A DNA stretch of 64,000 nt from Rugalucina vietnamica (lineage: Eukaryota > Mollusca > Bivalvia > Lucinida > Lucinidae). Each line of letters begins with the position of its first letter. Position 1 is the first letter of the stretch. Shown here piece by piece: positions 23,005 to 35,805 of the stretch. Both the position numbers and the translations under genes were made by a program. Under the pieces are notes generated by a model. It ran no database searches. It was given only the letters and a program-made list of their open reading frames with translations, and was not told the DNA's origin. Location: assembly GCA_964017185.1 (NCBI GenBank), contig OZ024874.1, positions 37,176,721-37,240,720 on the forward strand. The letters run 5' to 3'.

Positions 23005-23025
23005 CGGGCGTTCGTGAACGAACGC
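23005..23025. repeat. GGCGTTCGT hairpin
   Basis: GGCGTTCGT and ACGAACGCC flank two bases. It is similar in form to the 21121 hairpin and to the GGGCG-CGCCC hairpin in the mariner-like element. Confidence 0.75.
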
Positions 23026-23209
23026 CATAAAAAATACCATTGCTACTAATGCAAAATCAGGTCATTTCACCAACCTGTCAAATTTTGTCTGGGCTAATTC
23101 ACTAATATGAAATAAAGGCACGCTGCCTTATCTGCAAACACACGGTAAACTTTACGCTAGAAAATTAACATAATCATTACCGTCGAGTGTATCCAGCTGT
23201 CCAGTGCGA

Positions 23210-23800
23210 GGGGAAGTAGTATGAGATGGGGAGCGAGGGAGGGGGAGCTATGGAGTAGTGTAAGTAGGGAGATAGGTAGGTAGTGGATGGAGGGAAAGAG
23301 GTAGGAAGTTTAGGGAGGGAGGGAGTTAGGTAGGGTAGGGAGAGAGGAAGGTAGTGTAGGGAGTTATGTAGTGTATGTAGGTAGGGAGGGATCGAGCTAT
23401 GGGGTAGTGTGAGGAGAGAGATATACGGAGGGAAAGAGGTAGGTAAGAAGTGTAGGGAGGGGTAGTTAGATAGTGTAAGGAGGAAGGTAGTGTAGGAATA
23501 GGGTTAGGGAGGTAGTTAGGTAGAGTAGGGAGGGAGGGAGGTAGAGTAGAGGTAGGTAGTGGGAGGTAGGAAGGTGATTAGGGATGGAGGTAGGTAGGTA
23601 GGTAAGTAGGGGGGGAGTTAGTGTAGGGAGTAAGGTAGAAAGGTAGGTGTGTAGTCAGTAGACAGATAGGTAGTGGTGGGAGGGGGTGATTAAGGTGGTA
23701 CTGTGTGGAGGTAGGGAGGGAGGGAGTGGGAAGTTAGGTAGTGTAGGGAATGGGTAGGTAGGTAGAGAAGGAGGCAGGGCGGGGTATGTAGTGTAGGCGA
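23210..23800. repeat. GGTAGGGA minisatellite abutting the right arm
   Basis: About 590 bp of purine-rich G-strand sequence built from GGTAGG, GGGAGG and GTAGTGTAGGGA blocks, ending within a few bases of the right-arm boundary at 23804. G-rich on the plus strand throughout, so it could form G-quadruplexes or R-loops. Confidence 0.9.
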
Positions 23801-24342
23801 GGTAAACTAATACTGCCTATACTAGGAATGCCTGCCTTACAGAAAAATATTCAATCAAAATAAGCACCCAAAACCAAGATTTTTTACCCAAAAATCATAT
23901 TTAAAAGTCAATAAATTTACCAATCCTGTGTATATCTTTATTTGGGGTCATCTGATCAACTAAAGATTTTATATCCTACAATTCTGGTAAGAAAAAAATG
24001 AAATGATAATGTTTGGATATCATAGAAATCCAACTAAAGACCAAGACCTCTTAAACACAATTTTATTCAGATTTTCCAATGTTTGATCCCGGTTGCCATG
24101 GTAACAGAAGCATATTTTTAAAAATTATAATCAATTCCCTTCATTGTTTAAGCATCCTAATATAACTAAAACAATTAAATTGGAATCCCTGACTATGCGT
24201 TGCCAAAATATTTTGGTGGTTAGGTGGGATTAGTCTTAAACAAAACGATGATTGATATAACATTATTTTATTGCATAATAGTGACGAAACTTGACTTTTC
24301 ACAAATACAAATACACATAGGCAATTACAAAGATACACATTT

Positions 24343-25094
24343 CAAGGCCGTCGTCGGCGGTCCGGCCGGTTCGGCCATGGCCGGACCATTTTTTTGGCCG
24401 AAAATGGTTTCGGCCGGACCACAATTTTCGATTATTCGGCCGAAAATGTGATAGCCCTGTTCGACTTTTTTTGAAGTGTGAGCATACTCGGTCAATCTTC
24501 CCGAGGGTGTGAAAGACGGTCGTTATAGAAACAATCATGAAAATGACACCTCTTTTTAAAGACAGGTATTATCGTTTGAAGTGGTGAAGGTGCTTCAAAG
24601 TGTTCATTAATTCATTGTGAATAAAACCGATTCTCTGTGATCATGGTGATCTTAAAAGAATTAGAAAAAGTGTAAAGTTGTATTTCACAGTTGAAAAAAC
24701 TTAAGTTAAACATAATTTTTCAATAACCCAATCACTGTTTATAATTATTGCATTAAATCAAACAACATGCCGAAAAATTGTTTACGCGTAAACATTATTT
24801 TGGCTCCATATTCCAAAATTTGTTAAAACGTGCATGTTATTCTTCTATCATGGATATACCGCCGGTTCCTAATCAACCTAAGCGTTCCTTCGGCAAGGCA
24901 AATCCTTTGAATAGGAGCTTTCCAGCTTCATGGTTTTCGACCAGGACATGGCTTCATTATAATGAAACCTATAAAATAAGCAGCCCTTCAAGGGCAAAAA
25001 TTGTCACAAAGTGCATTAAAATCGTCCCAACTCGTGCCTTCGGCACTCGTATAACGTATTTGATGTTTCTTTTCAAAAGCCGACGACGGCCCTG
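24343..25094 (+). mobile_element. Deleted hAT-type element (right arm)
   Basis: Mirror of 10229-10980. It starts CAAGGCCGTCGTCGGC and ends with the complement of CAGGGCCGTCGTCGGC. Flanking octamers (ACACATTT and CACTTAAG) do not match, so target duplication is not supported. Confidence 0.65.
24778..25054 (+). pseudogene. TTF-type zinc-finger fragment of hAT-related protein (right arm)
   Basis: Mirror copy of the fragment at 10269-10545, identical at the protein level through the FGK, RSF, SWF and WLHYNE landmarks. It has the same frameshift after residue ~63 and the same early stop at 25052-25054 in the shifted frame. Both breaks therefore predate the arm duplication. Confidence 0.65.
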
Positions 25095-25529
25095 CACTTA
25101 AGTCATTACCAAAGCAACCCATATCTGGTACACACAAACACAACTAAGATTCACATATCACATTCCCAAGAAAGTCCGTTAGGTAATTGTCCAGGTGCTA
25201 TAAGATAACACAAATTGTTCAGCTTTAAATAAGATAACATATTTTCTCGTACCTTTTCTAAGTACACATAAAATGGTTAAACAAATAGAAAAAATGCCGA
25301 CATTAGGAAATGGTACAGTTTTTGAAGCTGCTGATTTTAAAATAATTCACAAAAATATCGCTAACGTGCAAAAAAATGCATTTTCTACAGGTTTTATATT
25401 TTCATATCATATAATTTTCATAAGAATGGCTGAGAAATTAGTCTTTATGCCTTAGTGATAAAAAGTGACTAAAATTTGTTTTCTACACGAAAACTGATGT
25501 CGCCCCTTTCTAAATGCAAACATATTCAA

Positions 25530-26758
25530 TATTCTAGAGTTACGTTTTCTGTGTTCTGCACATTGCCGTGGATGTAAATAATGCTATAAAGTTTCAACAC
25601 AAAAGATTGATTGGTTTCCAAATTACAGAACAGACAAATATTGCAAAATCCATTATCTTCTATTTCAAAGCACCAAAACTCCAAAAATATGCACTCCACT
25701 GTTACAAATCTTGCGTTCTACAGGTCTTCTGATGTTTGCAATTATCCTGTGATGTTTCATGAAGCTTAATCGATTGGCAAGTTACAAAGAGGACACCATT
25801 ATTTAGTTGATTGCAATGCGAAATCTGCAATGTTTCATTCCAAAGGGCTATAACAAAAATATGCCATCCAGAGTTATGGTTCTTGAGTTCTGCAACATCG
25901 TCTCATCCTACAAATATTACAAAGTTTCATAGGATTTTCAAGTTACAGAGCGGACACAACTTACTATTCAAAATCCTTTACCTTGCATCTGTAAGGGCCA
26001 TAACTCCAAAAGCATGCAGCCCAGGGTAATAGTTCTTGAATTCTGTTTGATATTCCTATGTAGTTTCATGAAGCTATCTTAAACGGTTCTTATATTAGAG
26101 AGTGTACACAACCAGAATGCAAATCCTTTTTTTCCATAACTCGATAAATATACAACCCAGATTTACGGACCTTGTGTTCTGTACACCATGTTATATTGGT
26201 TAGTAATCCTATGAAGTTTTATAACAATATCTTAAACAGTCTTGAAGTTACAAAGCGGACAAGACTAAGCGGCAAATTCCGATATTTCCCATTTCAAAGG
26301 ATCATAGCAAATCCAGAGTTAAGGGTTTTGTGGTCTGCAAATCTTCTTATGCTAATTGATATTCGTATGAAGTTTCATCATGGTATTCAAGCAACAGAAC
26401 GGACAAGACTTAAATGCCTGTTTGGCTATTTCCGATTTCAAAGGGTCATAACTCGAAAAATATGTAACCCAGAGTTACAGTTCTTGTGTTCTGCACATCG
26501 TCTCATGTTGATTAATTAATTAATGAAGTTTCATGATAATAATCTTAAACCATTTTCAAGTTACAGAGCGAACACGACTAGAAAGCAAATTCTGCTATTT
26601 TCCATTTCAAAGGTCAATAACTCCAAATATACACAGTCCAGAGTTATGGTTCTTGTGTTCTGCACGTCCGATCTCATGTTGGTCAACAATCCTGTTAAGT
26701 TTCATCAAAATGTCTTAAACGAATCTCAAGTTACAGAGCGCAAATGATTTGTGACAGA
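25530..26758. repeat. ~160-bp tandem array (right arm)
   Basis: Mirror of 8561-9800, about eight diverged units with GTTCTTGTGTTCTGCA as landmark. Small differences from the left arm change open-frame lengths, as expected for non-coding repeats. Confidence 0.8.
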
Positions 26759-26906
26759 CTGACAGGAAAACATGTTTGTAAAATGTATATCCCCATTGAA
26801 CCCCACTTTTATATAGCAAAAATGGGGTAAACAAGGGTACACTTATTTTTCATATTTTTACAACTTAAAAAATCTCTGTATATTGTATGGGTGTGTTTTC
26901 GTAATG
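26759..26906. mobile_element. CATTACGAAAAC MITE lacking its central hairpin (right arm)
   Basis: Mirror copy of 8413-8560 with the same missing hairpin, so the deletion predates the arm duplication. Confidence 0.75.
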
Positions 26907-26989
26907 ATTTGCTGATGCACTCAACATTCAGGAACCACAACGAGACAAATTAAAACCTGAAGTTATAAAAATGTACAAGTAGGCAATGA

Positions 26990-27265
26990 TCAGGAAAAAG
27001 CGTAATCAGGAGGAAATTCCCACTCCAAAAACCGAGGTGGGGAGAACTAAATTAGGTAGACTTAATAACTTAGACTAAATTACTTAGAAAACATATCGTA
27101 AGGCGAGTGAGCAGCTATTTCCCAATAAGCGGCCACTCAGTTACCCGAACTTAAATAGAAATATGAAAACGTACATAAAGTTCAAACAGTACAAAAATTC
27201 GACATAAAAACATAAAACAAATAGAACTACAACAGAAGTATCGCCTTGGAACCTTTTTCATGATC
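26990..27265. repeat. Dispersed repeat family, copy 2 (right arm)
   Basis: Reverse complement of 8060-8355 within the other arm, related to the diverged copy at 45005-45290. Confidence 0.8.
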
Positions 27266-27603
27266 TACTCAGCAGAGACTGAAGTTTATCCTGCTGATAA
27301 ATGTTAAAAGGTAAATTTTGATTACGGTAATCAACTGTCGGTATATTTACATTTTATTTATGAACAGTATAAATGGCTGGCTTTTGTGATTCAAACTTGA
27401 AAAAAATGGCTACTTCAGTATTTTGAGCAGTTTTAAAACTGATAACCTCAAGTGAGATAAGCATGAAAAAAAGCAGTATCATGATCCTCGAGGCCATTAG
27501 TACAGCAAGGGTACTACATGAATTCGTTTGAAATCTCGCCATGTCCACATATTGCAGCGTTTATAAAGTTGGTATTTCGTTCTTTGGCATGACTTGATCC
27601 GAT

Positions 27604-28474
27604 TCAATCCCTGATCGCCCAGTCTTGCACGAGCAAGATGTTGCTCTCATCCTTAGTTGTGAGACGCGCCCTTACATCATATTGTTGTTTAAGTTTAATA
27701 TGATAATAGGGGTGTGAGAAAGTAAAATAACCATGGGGCATGACATTAAATATACCAATGCTTAAAAAACGTAAAATATTTTGCATGAACGTTTTTGGTC
27801 CATTGGTACCGAGTTGACACATGCCATTTTTGATTTCGGGAAACACGAGTTAATTTGCAATGCCAAATAACAAACAAGCACATTCACATATGATCACATA
27901 TACATAATGATAGAATTCTAACCTTTCTAGATATAATTTGCTTGAATTGTAAAGGATATTGTACAGCTATGAATCTGTCAATGCATATAAGAACAATGAT
28001 ATATGAGGAATACATTTTCGCTATTAGGTCAAAACTCATGGATATTGTACACCCAGTGTCGTCAATGTTTAATATTACTGGTAATGGCGACAGGCGGAAA
28101 AAGTTAGTTGTTAAACCCAGCGTGTCAGTTAGGGCAAGAACGACCACAAGCAGGCCGTATGTTTGTAGTTTCCTTGGTGGTTGTAGCATAACAATAATGC
28201 TTGAAACGTTTCCAAAAAAGCCAAAAACCAGGAATAAGCAATTCAAGCAGAACAGCGCGTACAACATCCATGCTGCTGTATTTTCCCTGCTGTCGGCGAA
28301 ATTGGAAAAACTGACATTTACAGAGGTAAAAGACAAAATGATAACTTCCGAAACGTTTGTCACGGTATCTGTATTTGGCCAATTTCCAGTATTTGCTGTT
28401 GTTAAGGTTGATTTGAGTTTTAGATCTCCATTGGCTGTCCAGTTACCCAGCGGCTGTAAGGTAGAAAATTCCAT
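27604..28474 (-). pseudogene. Rhodopsin-type (class A) GPCR pseudogene, right copy
   Basis: The frame runs from the ATG complement at 28472-28474 for 196 codons. Visible features are sequons N11, N40 and N53, TM1 (~69-96, G88-N89), TM2 (~105-126, L113 and D117), TM3 starting at C142 and the DRF motif at D166-R167-F168. The spacing C142 to D166 is exactly the 24 residues expected between positions 3.25 and 3.49 of class A receptors. The frame then breaks in TM4 at the same place as in the left copy. In the shifted frame this copy has its own TAA (complement of 27850-27852) where the left copy has GCA. A TM5-like segment follows to 27604. It resembles peptide-type receptors, but the subfamily is not determinable. 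Confidence 0.87.
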
Positions 28475-28749
28475 TTTCCTTGAAAGAGAATGGCGATAAA
28501 ACAATGAACAATTGGCTTCTGCATTCTAGACTTTGTTAGATTAGAACTGGCTGCAAGCACCTGCTTGCGATCTTTTTTCTAGATTTTTGTTCGTTTTTAA
28601 ATAACAAAAAAGATCAATGCCTATAAAACTTCAAGAAATCAAACTAAATTTTAATAATAATAATCGGAAAAAAATGTTTGAGAAATATGAGGGTCATAAC
28701 TACAGTTTTACAAAGAAACTATTTGTAAAATGCGTGTATTGAATAACCT

Positions 28750-28998
28750 CAATCTTTCACGAAGCGTTTTATGACATGTCTTATCCTAAGGCAGAACTTA
28801 TTACTAATTTCGGTATTAGATATGTCTCATCCTTAAGATATCCTAACTTTAGTCCTAACAATAGGACATAAATAGTAAACTAAATTGGCGGCCGTGTTTA
28901 TGTGAGGGCAAGAAACAACAAAATATTACCTAGACAGGATTCGAACTCTGATCGTCTGGACAGAAGACAACATAGCTTACCACTGAGCCACCGAGTCA
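28750..28998 (-). mobile_element. tRNA-like head of a probable SINE (right arm)
   Basis: Mirror copy of the tRNA-like sequence at 6309-6560. The B-box complement lies near 28939-28949 and the A-box complement near 28981-28991. It has the same defects in tRNA pairing. Confidence 0.55.
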
Positions 28999-29109
28999 TA
29001 ATTTTTATTGTTTGCTTCAATATTGATAAAGGCCAATAGAATTCATTTTATTTTAGTTAGTTTCTTTGAATTAATGCATAACGTCTCAGTCAACAGATAT
29101 TTTCATGTC

Positions 29110-32100
29110 GAGACGTTGCCTCCATTTAAGAGCAATTCTCTGTAACCACTTAAATTTTTACATAGGGCCGTGGCACGCATAGTCACCGATTTTGCTGAAA
29201 CTTTCCTATCTTGATCATTTGAACACAAAACTAATTTATCAACACTCATTTGGTCCAATTTCATACCCGTTGCCATGGAAACGGCAAATAAATATTTTGG
29301 CAAAAAGTGTGTCCAAAAATCACCTAAAATTGGGTATTTTAAGCTGAAACTATTACTTTATACAAATTCAGATCCAACTTATGGTCCACATATATAAATA
29401 TATATAACACATTCTGGTTAGAAATACAAAAACAAAAACTGATATGGAAAACCTCTGATTTTATCATGGCTCAACAAAGTGGGTGGGGTTTCGAAGATTT
29501 GAAAAATGTGATTTTTAAGCATTTTCAGGGACAATTCTCATAGTGAGTGCGGTCGGTTGCAGATATACGCGCATATTCACGATATACAACAATGTTTTGT
29601 TAACCAGTTTCTGAAAAGACATAATTGGGAAGTTAGGTCTGAATATGCGTAACCATAGCAACAATGAGGGTACTGTCGCAAAACGCAAATTTATGAGTGT
29701 CTGTCCTTTTTGTCTCATAGAATTCTACTGCGAGGACATAATTGATTGTAAATTATGTGATATGTTGCAATTGAAACTAGTCTTCAGAAAATATGGCATT
29801 TAATCTGCAGTGACCTTATAAAGGTCAAGGTCAAGGTCACAGAATAGAGAAAAATGATACAAAATTGACTTTTTTGCCCATGTTTAAGTTGATTTTGCCA
29901 TAATTGAGGCTCAAATTTATTTCTTTATTGAATATTTATGCATTTCACCACAAAGTCTTTCACGTTGAGATATTTTTGGCCACCAGGTGACTTCAAGGCC
30001 AAGGTCAAGGTCACCAAAAGTTTATTTTTAGGGGGTAAAATGGAGTTCTTGTTGAAGAAGTAAACAAATTAAAGTATTTGTTTTTAACGTATTATGTTTT
30101 TTTTTTGTTGTTGTTGTTGTTTTTTCATTTATGTATGTGTTGCAAAGTCCGATATCATTCAAACAATGCACCTGCTGACCTTAAATAACCTTTTCAGGGT
30201 CAAGGTCAAGGTCAAAAATGCAAGAAAATGGACTCAACTGGCATTTTCTTGCCAGTATTTTGATATTTTTCCCAGAGTTTAGTGCCAAATTGCTTTAATG
30301 TTTGTTTTGAACGCTTGAGATATGTTGTACGAGGGGGGGTCAAAAAGTTCGAGGAAAACTGCTGCCAAATTTGTAATTGTCTTCGGAAATTTACCTTCTC
30401 TGTGCATTTTGTAAATTAACATATAGTTAACATATGCACAAAATTTGAATAAAATCGGATGAAAATTAGGCATTAAATCACGTGCGTTTCTAAGGTAACA
30501 ACAGTAAAACCGGCCCAACGTCACAACAACGTCATGCTACACGCATTCATGCCGCTGTTGGCTAGCTCTTAAGCATTTTCGGAATCAACCTTGCATACGG
30601 GCGTCTAATTGTCAGTTCTGTGTGTGTAATGCGGTAAATGTGCCGAAGCTACAATTCAATATGTTGTGTATTTCACGAATTCTACTCTTTTCTATCACGA
30701 CGATCATTTTCGACAGTATGACGTTTTTTGACGTTACGCTGCGCGAGTCGACATGGACGCTTTTCTGGTCGTGTAGAACTCATGCTTACTACTTGTTGAT
30801 TGCCGTTTTCTTAATTTTCTTGTTGCCATATGCGCTTTCTGCTCTTAGCAGTGTTTCTTTCATTTATAGTCCGTTCCAAACACACAATTTATCGAATAAC
30901 GTTGTTCCCTTCGCATTTTAGGCATACCCACCAAACAATATGGGCGCTTAACGCCCAAATGACGTCACACACTTATATGACGCAACGGGCTCATCGCAAA
31001 CATATTGAACTTTGCTCATACAAAGTTTGGTGAAAAAAGCACGGTTAATTATCAAATGCAACCTCATCATTAAACATCGACTTTTTGCAAAAATGAACAA
31101 AAGTGGGCCGGTAATCGTGATGTACGGTTTCCATAGCAACCACTGTTAACATTGTGTTCATGCCAGAGCAGCAAAATTTGCTGTATACGTACAAATCATG
31201 TTGGTCTATATAACTGTATTAGTTTAATTCAGCTGATTTACAAAATAAGAATATGACGGCACTTTTCCGCGAACTTTTTGAAACCCCCTCGTATATGAAA
31301 CAACGGTTAAGAAAATATTGCATTGAATCTGCAGTGACCTTGTGAAAGTCAAGGTCAAGGTCACAGAATCGACAAAATGACATAAAAATGTCATTTTTTG
31401 CCAATATTCAAGTTTATTTTGCAATAATTGATCCTTCACATTCTTGTACAGTCTTGTAATCATGAATGATTATACATATTTACACAAAGTCTTTCAATCT
31501 GTGATAATTTTGTCCACCAGGTTACCAAAACTTTGAATTTTAGGGGGTAAAATGGAGTTTTTGTTTAAATTGTAAACAAATTAAATCATTGATGTCAACC
31601 ATATTATGCTTTTTTATTTATATATGTGTTGCAATGTTCGATTACGTTCAGACAATACACCCGTTGAACTAAAAGAACCTTTAAAGGGTAAAGGTCAAGG
31701 TCAAAGATGTAAGAAAAAGGCTTTTTCTTACCAGTATTTGGTTATTTTCCCCCGATTTGGGTGCGAAACTGTTTTAATACTTGATTTTAAAGCTTGTAAT
31801 ATTATGTACATGTATATAAAAATATGGCATTGAATCTGCAATGACCTTCAGAAAGTCAAGGTCAAGGTCACAGAATCAAGAAAATGACGTGACATCTCAG
31901 AGTGATAGACTTTGTGGTGATAAGCAAAAATATTCAATAAACTTCAGTAAGAAAGAAATTTTAGCCTTAAATTTAATTATTGCAAAATGAACTTAAACAT
32001 GAGCAAGAAAGCCAATTTTGTGTCATTTTTCTGTAACATGTGACTTTGACCTTGACTTTCCGAAGGTCACTGCAGATTCAATACCATATTTTCTTAACCG

Positions 32101-34330
32101 CTGTTTAATATACAACCTATCTCAAGCTTTTAAAACAAATATTAAAGCAATTTTGCACCAAACCCTGGGAAAAATAACAAAATTTACTGGTAAGAAAATG
32201 CCAATTTAAGCCATTTTCTTACATTTTTGACCTTGACCTTAAAAGGTTATTTTAAGGTCAGCAGGTGGATCGCCTGAATAATATCGGACTTTGCAAACCA
32301 TGTAAAAATAAATAGCATAATACGATAAACATTGATTCTTTAATTTGTTTACTTCTTCAACAAAAACTCCATTTTATCCCCTAAAAAAATAAACTTTTGG
32401 TGACCTTGACCTTGACCTTGAAGTCACCTGGTGGACAAAAATATCTGAGCGTGAAAGACTTTGTGGTGATATGCATAAATATTCAATAAAAATAGAAATT
32501 TGAGCCTATATTATGGCAAAATCAACATAAACATGAGCAAAAAAGCCAATTTTGTGTCATTTTTCTCTAACATGTGACCTTTGCCTTGACTTTCCGAAGG
32601 TCACTGCAGATCCGATGACATATTCTCTTCACTGTTGTTTCATATACAACATATCACAAGCTTTTACAACAAATGTTAAAGCAATTTGTCACCAAACTCG
32701 CGGAAAAATAACAAAATACTGGTAAGAAAACGCCAGTTTAATCCATTTTCTTGCATTTTTTACCTTGACCTTGACCCTTAAAAGGTTATTTAAGGTCAGC
32801 AGGTCGATTGTTTGAATGATATCGGACTTTGCAAAACATATATAAAAGAACAAGCATAATACGATAAAAATTAGTACTTTAATTTGCTTACTACTTCAAC
32901 AAAAAATCCATTTTACCCCCTCACAAAATAAACTTTTGGTGACCTTGACCTTGACCTTGAAGTCACCTGGTGGACAAAAATATCTCAGCGTGAAAGACTT
33001 TGTGGTGATATGCATAAATATTTAATAAAGAAAGAAATTTGATCTTAAATTCTGGCATAATCAACTAAAACATGAGCAAAAAAGCCAATTTTGTGTCATT
33101 TTTCTCTATTCTGTGACCTTGACCTTGACTTTCCGAAGGTCAATGCAGATTCAATGCCATATTTTATTAACCGTTGTTTCATATACAACATATCTCAAGC
33201 GTTTAAAACAAATATTAAAGCAATTTTGCACCAAACTCTGGGAAAAATAACAAAATACTGGAAAGAAAATGCCAATTTAAGCCATTTTTTTCATTTTGAC
33301 ATTGACCTTGGCCCTTAAAAGGTTCTTCAAGGTCAGCAGGTCAATTGTCTGAATCATATCAGACTTTGCAACACATATATAAATGAAAAAGCATAATACA
33401 ATAAAAATTAGTACTTTAATTTGTTTACTTCTTCAACAAAAACTCCATTTTACCCCCTAAAAAATTAAACTTTTGGTCACCTTAACCTTGACCTTGAAGT
33501 CACCTGGTGGACAAAAATATCTCAGGATGAAAGACTTTGTGTTGATATGTATGAATATTCAATAAAGAAATAAATTTGATTCTCGATTATGGCAAAATCA
33601 ACTTAAACATGGGCAAAAAAGTCAAGTTTGTGTCATTTTTCTCTATTCTGTGACCTTGACCTTGACCTATAGAAGGTCACTGCAGATTAAATGCCATATT
33701 TTTTGAAGACTAGTTTCAATTGCAACATATCACATAATTTACAATCAATTATGTCCTCGCAGTAGAATTCTATGAGACCAAAAGGACAGACACTCATAAA
33801 TTTGCGTTTTGCGACAGTATCCTCATTGTTGCTATGGTTATTCAGACCTAACTTCCCAAACATGTCTTTTCAGAAATTGGTTAACAAAACATTGTTGTAT
33901 ATCGTGAATGTGCGCGTATATCTGCAACCGACCGCACTCACTATGATAATTGTCCCTAAAAATGCTTAAAAATCACATTTTTCAAATCTTCGAAACCCCA
34001 CCCACTTTGTCGAGCCATGATAAACTCAGAGAATTTCCAAATCATGTTTTGTTTTTGTATTTATAACCAGAATGTGTTATATATTCATATATGTGGACCA
34101 TAAGTTGGATCTGAATTTGTATAAAGTAATATACCCAATTTTAGGTGATTTTTGGACACACTTTTTGCCAAAATATTCATTTGCCGTTTCCATGGTGCAC
34201 AACGAGTATGAAATTGGACCAAATGAGTGTTGATTACAAACGACCAAGAAAGGAAAGTTTCAGCAAAATCGGTGACTATGCGTGGCACAACTTTTTAAGT
34301 GGTTACAGAGAATTGCTCTTAATGAGACGT
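29110..34330. repeat. Inner palindrome nested in the right arm
   Basis: Mirror of 943-6190. Its own centre is near 31888, with ~537-bp AAGGTCA-rich units running away on both sides and the mariner-like insertion at 30330-31291 in one half. Confidence 0.9.
30330..31291. mobile_element. Mariner-like non-autonomous element (right arm)
   Basis: This is the mirror copy of the element at 4000-4970. TA dinucleotides flank it at 30328-30329 and 31292-31293. Its G tract is shorter (about 7 against ~16 in the left copy), so the homopolymer changed after duplication. No transposase frame is visible. Confidence 0.85.
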
Positions 34331-35257
34331 TTATACAAAATTAGGATGTCATGGCATCCAAAATGTGTTTCAAATATACTGAGCCCAACTTATAACGCAA
34401 CATCGGTTTATTTGTTATGTTATACGAATAAACTTTGTTTCCAGTGAATAAGATTGCCAGTCGATTGACACATCTAACAATATCTTGGTTGTAACATTCT
34501 GTATTATGCGTCTCAAGAAATTAATCATTTTCTCACGACCCATAAAACTGAATTCTAACATACCCACTTTGGTCAATCCCTTTGAGCTCAATATGATCCA
34601 TACTCTGAAAACAAAACACTTTTTACATGTAGGCGATTGCTGACCAGCATGTGTATGGTAGACTCTCTTACATTTCATTGAAATGCGAAAGCATGCCATA
34701 ATCGGGATACTTTTTGTTTGGCTCAGTATATACATGTAACTACCAAAGTAAGGCTTATGTGTATGGATGCTTTGACCCAACAACGTTTTTTCTAGGCAGT
34801 CTTAGACCTGAGCGGTTAACCAGTAGCCTAATCAGATGACTAGTAAGTAGCGTATAAGCTATGCTTGGAGCCGCGGGTACAAGCAGTCCATCTATTATTT
34901 CTCACGGCCCAAATGGGGCCATTTTTTATTCATAAACTGTATACATAATTGCGAGTATAACTAGGCCTAAGTTCAATATGGCAAATTGACTATAACAGGG
35001 CTTTGATAAACAGATCGGCCGCCCGATGCATCAGGTTTATCATACAGTGTATAAGATCAACACTGGTGTTAACGAGATTTGGTTTAGATTTACAGACGAA
35101 ATAGTCTAAACAGTTGGTAAATCTAAGCACATGTGTTTATATTGAAAAAAAAAAAAAAAAAAAAAGAGAGAGAGAGAAAAAATTACTTGCATAAATCCAC
35201 TGAGCTATCGCCAATATTGAATCAATTTTATGATTTAACATACTTGAAACTAACTGT

Positions 35258-35430
35258 TTGATGTATTTGACCTTGAAATGAGACAAATCTTATGAGCAAG
35301 TCACAACCTCAAACATAAGACAAATCTTACCGATAAGATGGATCATAAGTTAATACTAAGATCACTCTTGATCATAAGATAAGATATGTTATAAGAGATC
35401 TTCGTGAAACGAGCCACTGGCCGATGTTTT
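35258..35430. repeat. SINE-tail-like sequence with TAAGATAAGAT and CTTCGTGAAAC
   Basis: Repeated short blocks GACAAATCTTA, GATCATAAG and AAGATAAGATATGT end in TCTTCGTGAAACGAGCC. The same order occurs after the tRNA-like head at 6309. This is the first sequence beyond the visible match to the left arm. Confidence 0.45.
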
Positions 35431-35756
35431 GTGGGTCAAAATTTTGAATTTTTCTTACCTTACTGTATTTGTTTTAAATTTGAATATTGCCTTGCTGTTT
35501 TGTGTGCAAAATCGGATTCCTTTTAAGTCTTATAAAGATTTCGCCTTATTCTTGACATGTATATATACTAAAGGACTTTGAAAACGCCTCATTATGCATC
35601 GGTTATCATTTTGCTAAAACTGGTTACAATTATTCTGTATTATAAATTACACATAATAGTGTGTATCTTAACATGATAAACAATATTTATTCATAAAGAT
35701 TTGTTTGCTAAATTGTTTGGTAATACTGTTTTCTTGATACGTAACGTTTTTGTTTT

Positions 35757-35760
<4 letters not shown>

Positions 35761-35801
<41 letters not shown>
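35761..35801. repeat. 41-base poly-A tract
   Basis: Uninterrupted A run preceded by TTTTGTTT. It could be a retroposon tail, but no retroposon body was recognised upstream. Confidence 0.95.

Positions 35802-35805
<4 letters not shown>

Larger units (their letters stand above)
11520..23803. other. Spacer between the palindrome arms
   Basis: These 12.3 kb are present once, between the two arms. They hold no recognisable gene. They contain several MITEs, one foldback element with target duplication, a three-monomer bivalve repeat, two microsatellites, a cluster of GC-rich motifs and three simple-sequence or minisatellite tracts, each listed separately. Confidence 0.9.
23804..35257. repeat. Right arm of the giant inverted repeat
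   Basis: This is the reverse complement of the left arm and carries the same internal features in mirror order: hAT remnant, ~160-bp tandem array, MITE copy, GPCR pseudogene, tRNA-like head, inner palindrome with its mariner-like insertion, and the poly-A tract at 35145-35165. Its inner edge directly follows the GGTAGGGA minisatellite that ends the spacer. Homology to the left arm is visible up to 35257, where the window runs out of left-arm sequence. Confidence 0.95.

Noticed and set aside
27942-28499. A 185-codon plus-strand frame over the right GPCR copy
   Set aside because: It is the antisense shadow of the receptor frame, which has clear TM and DRF motifs.
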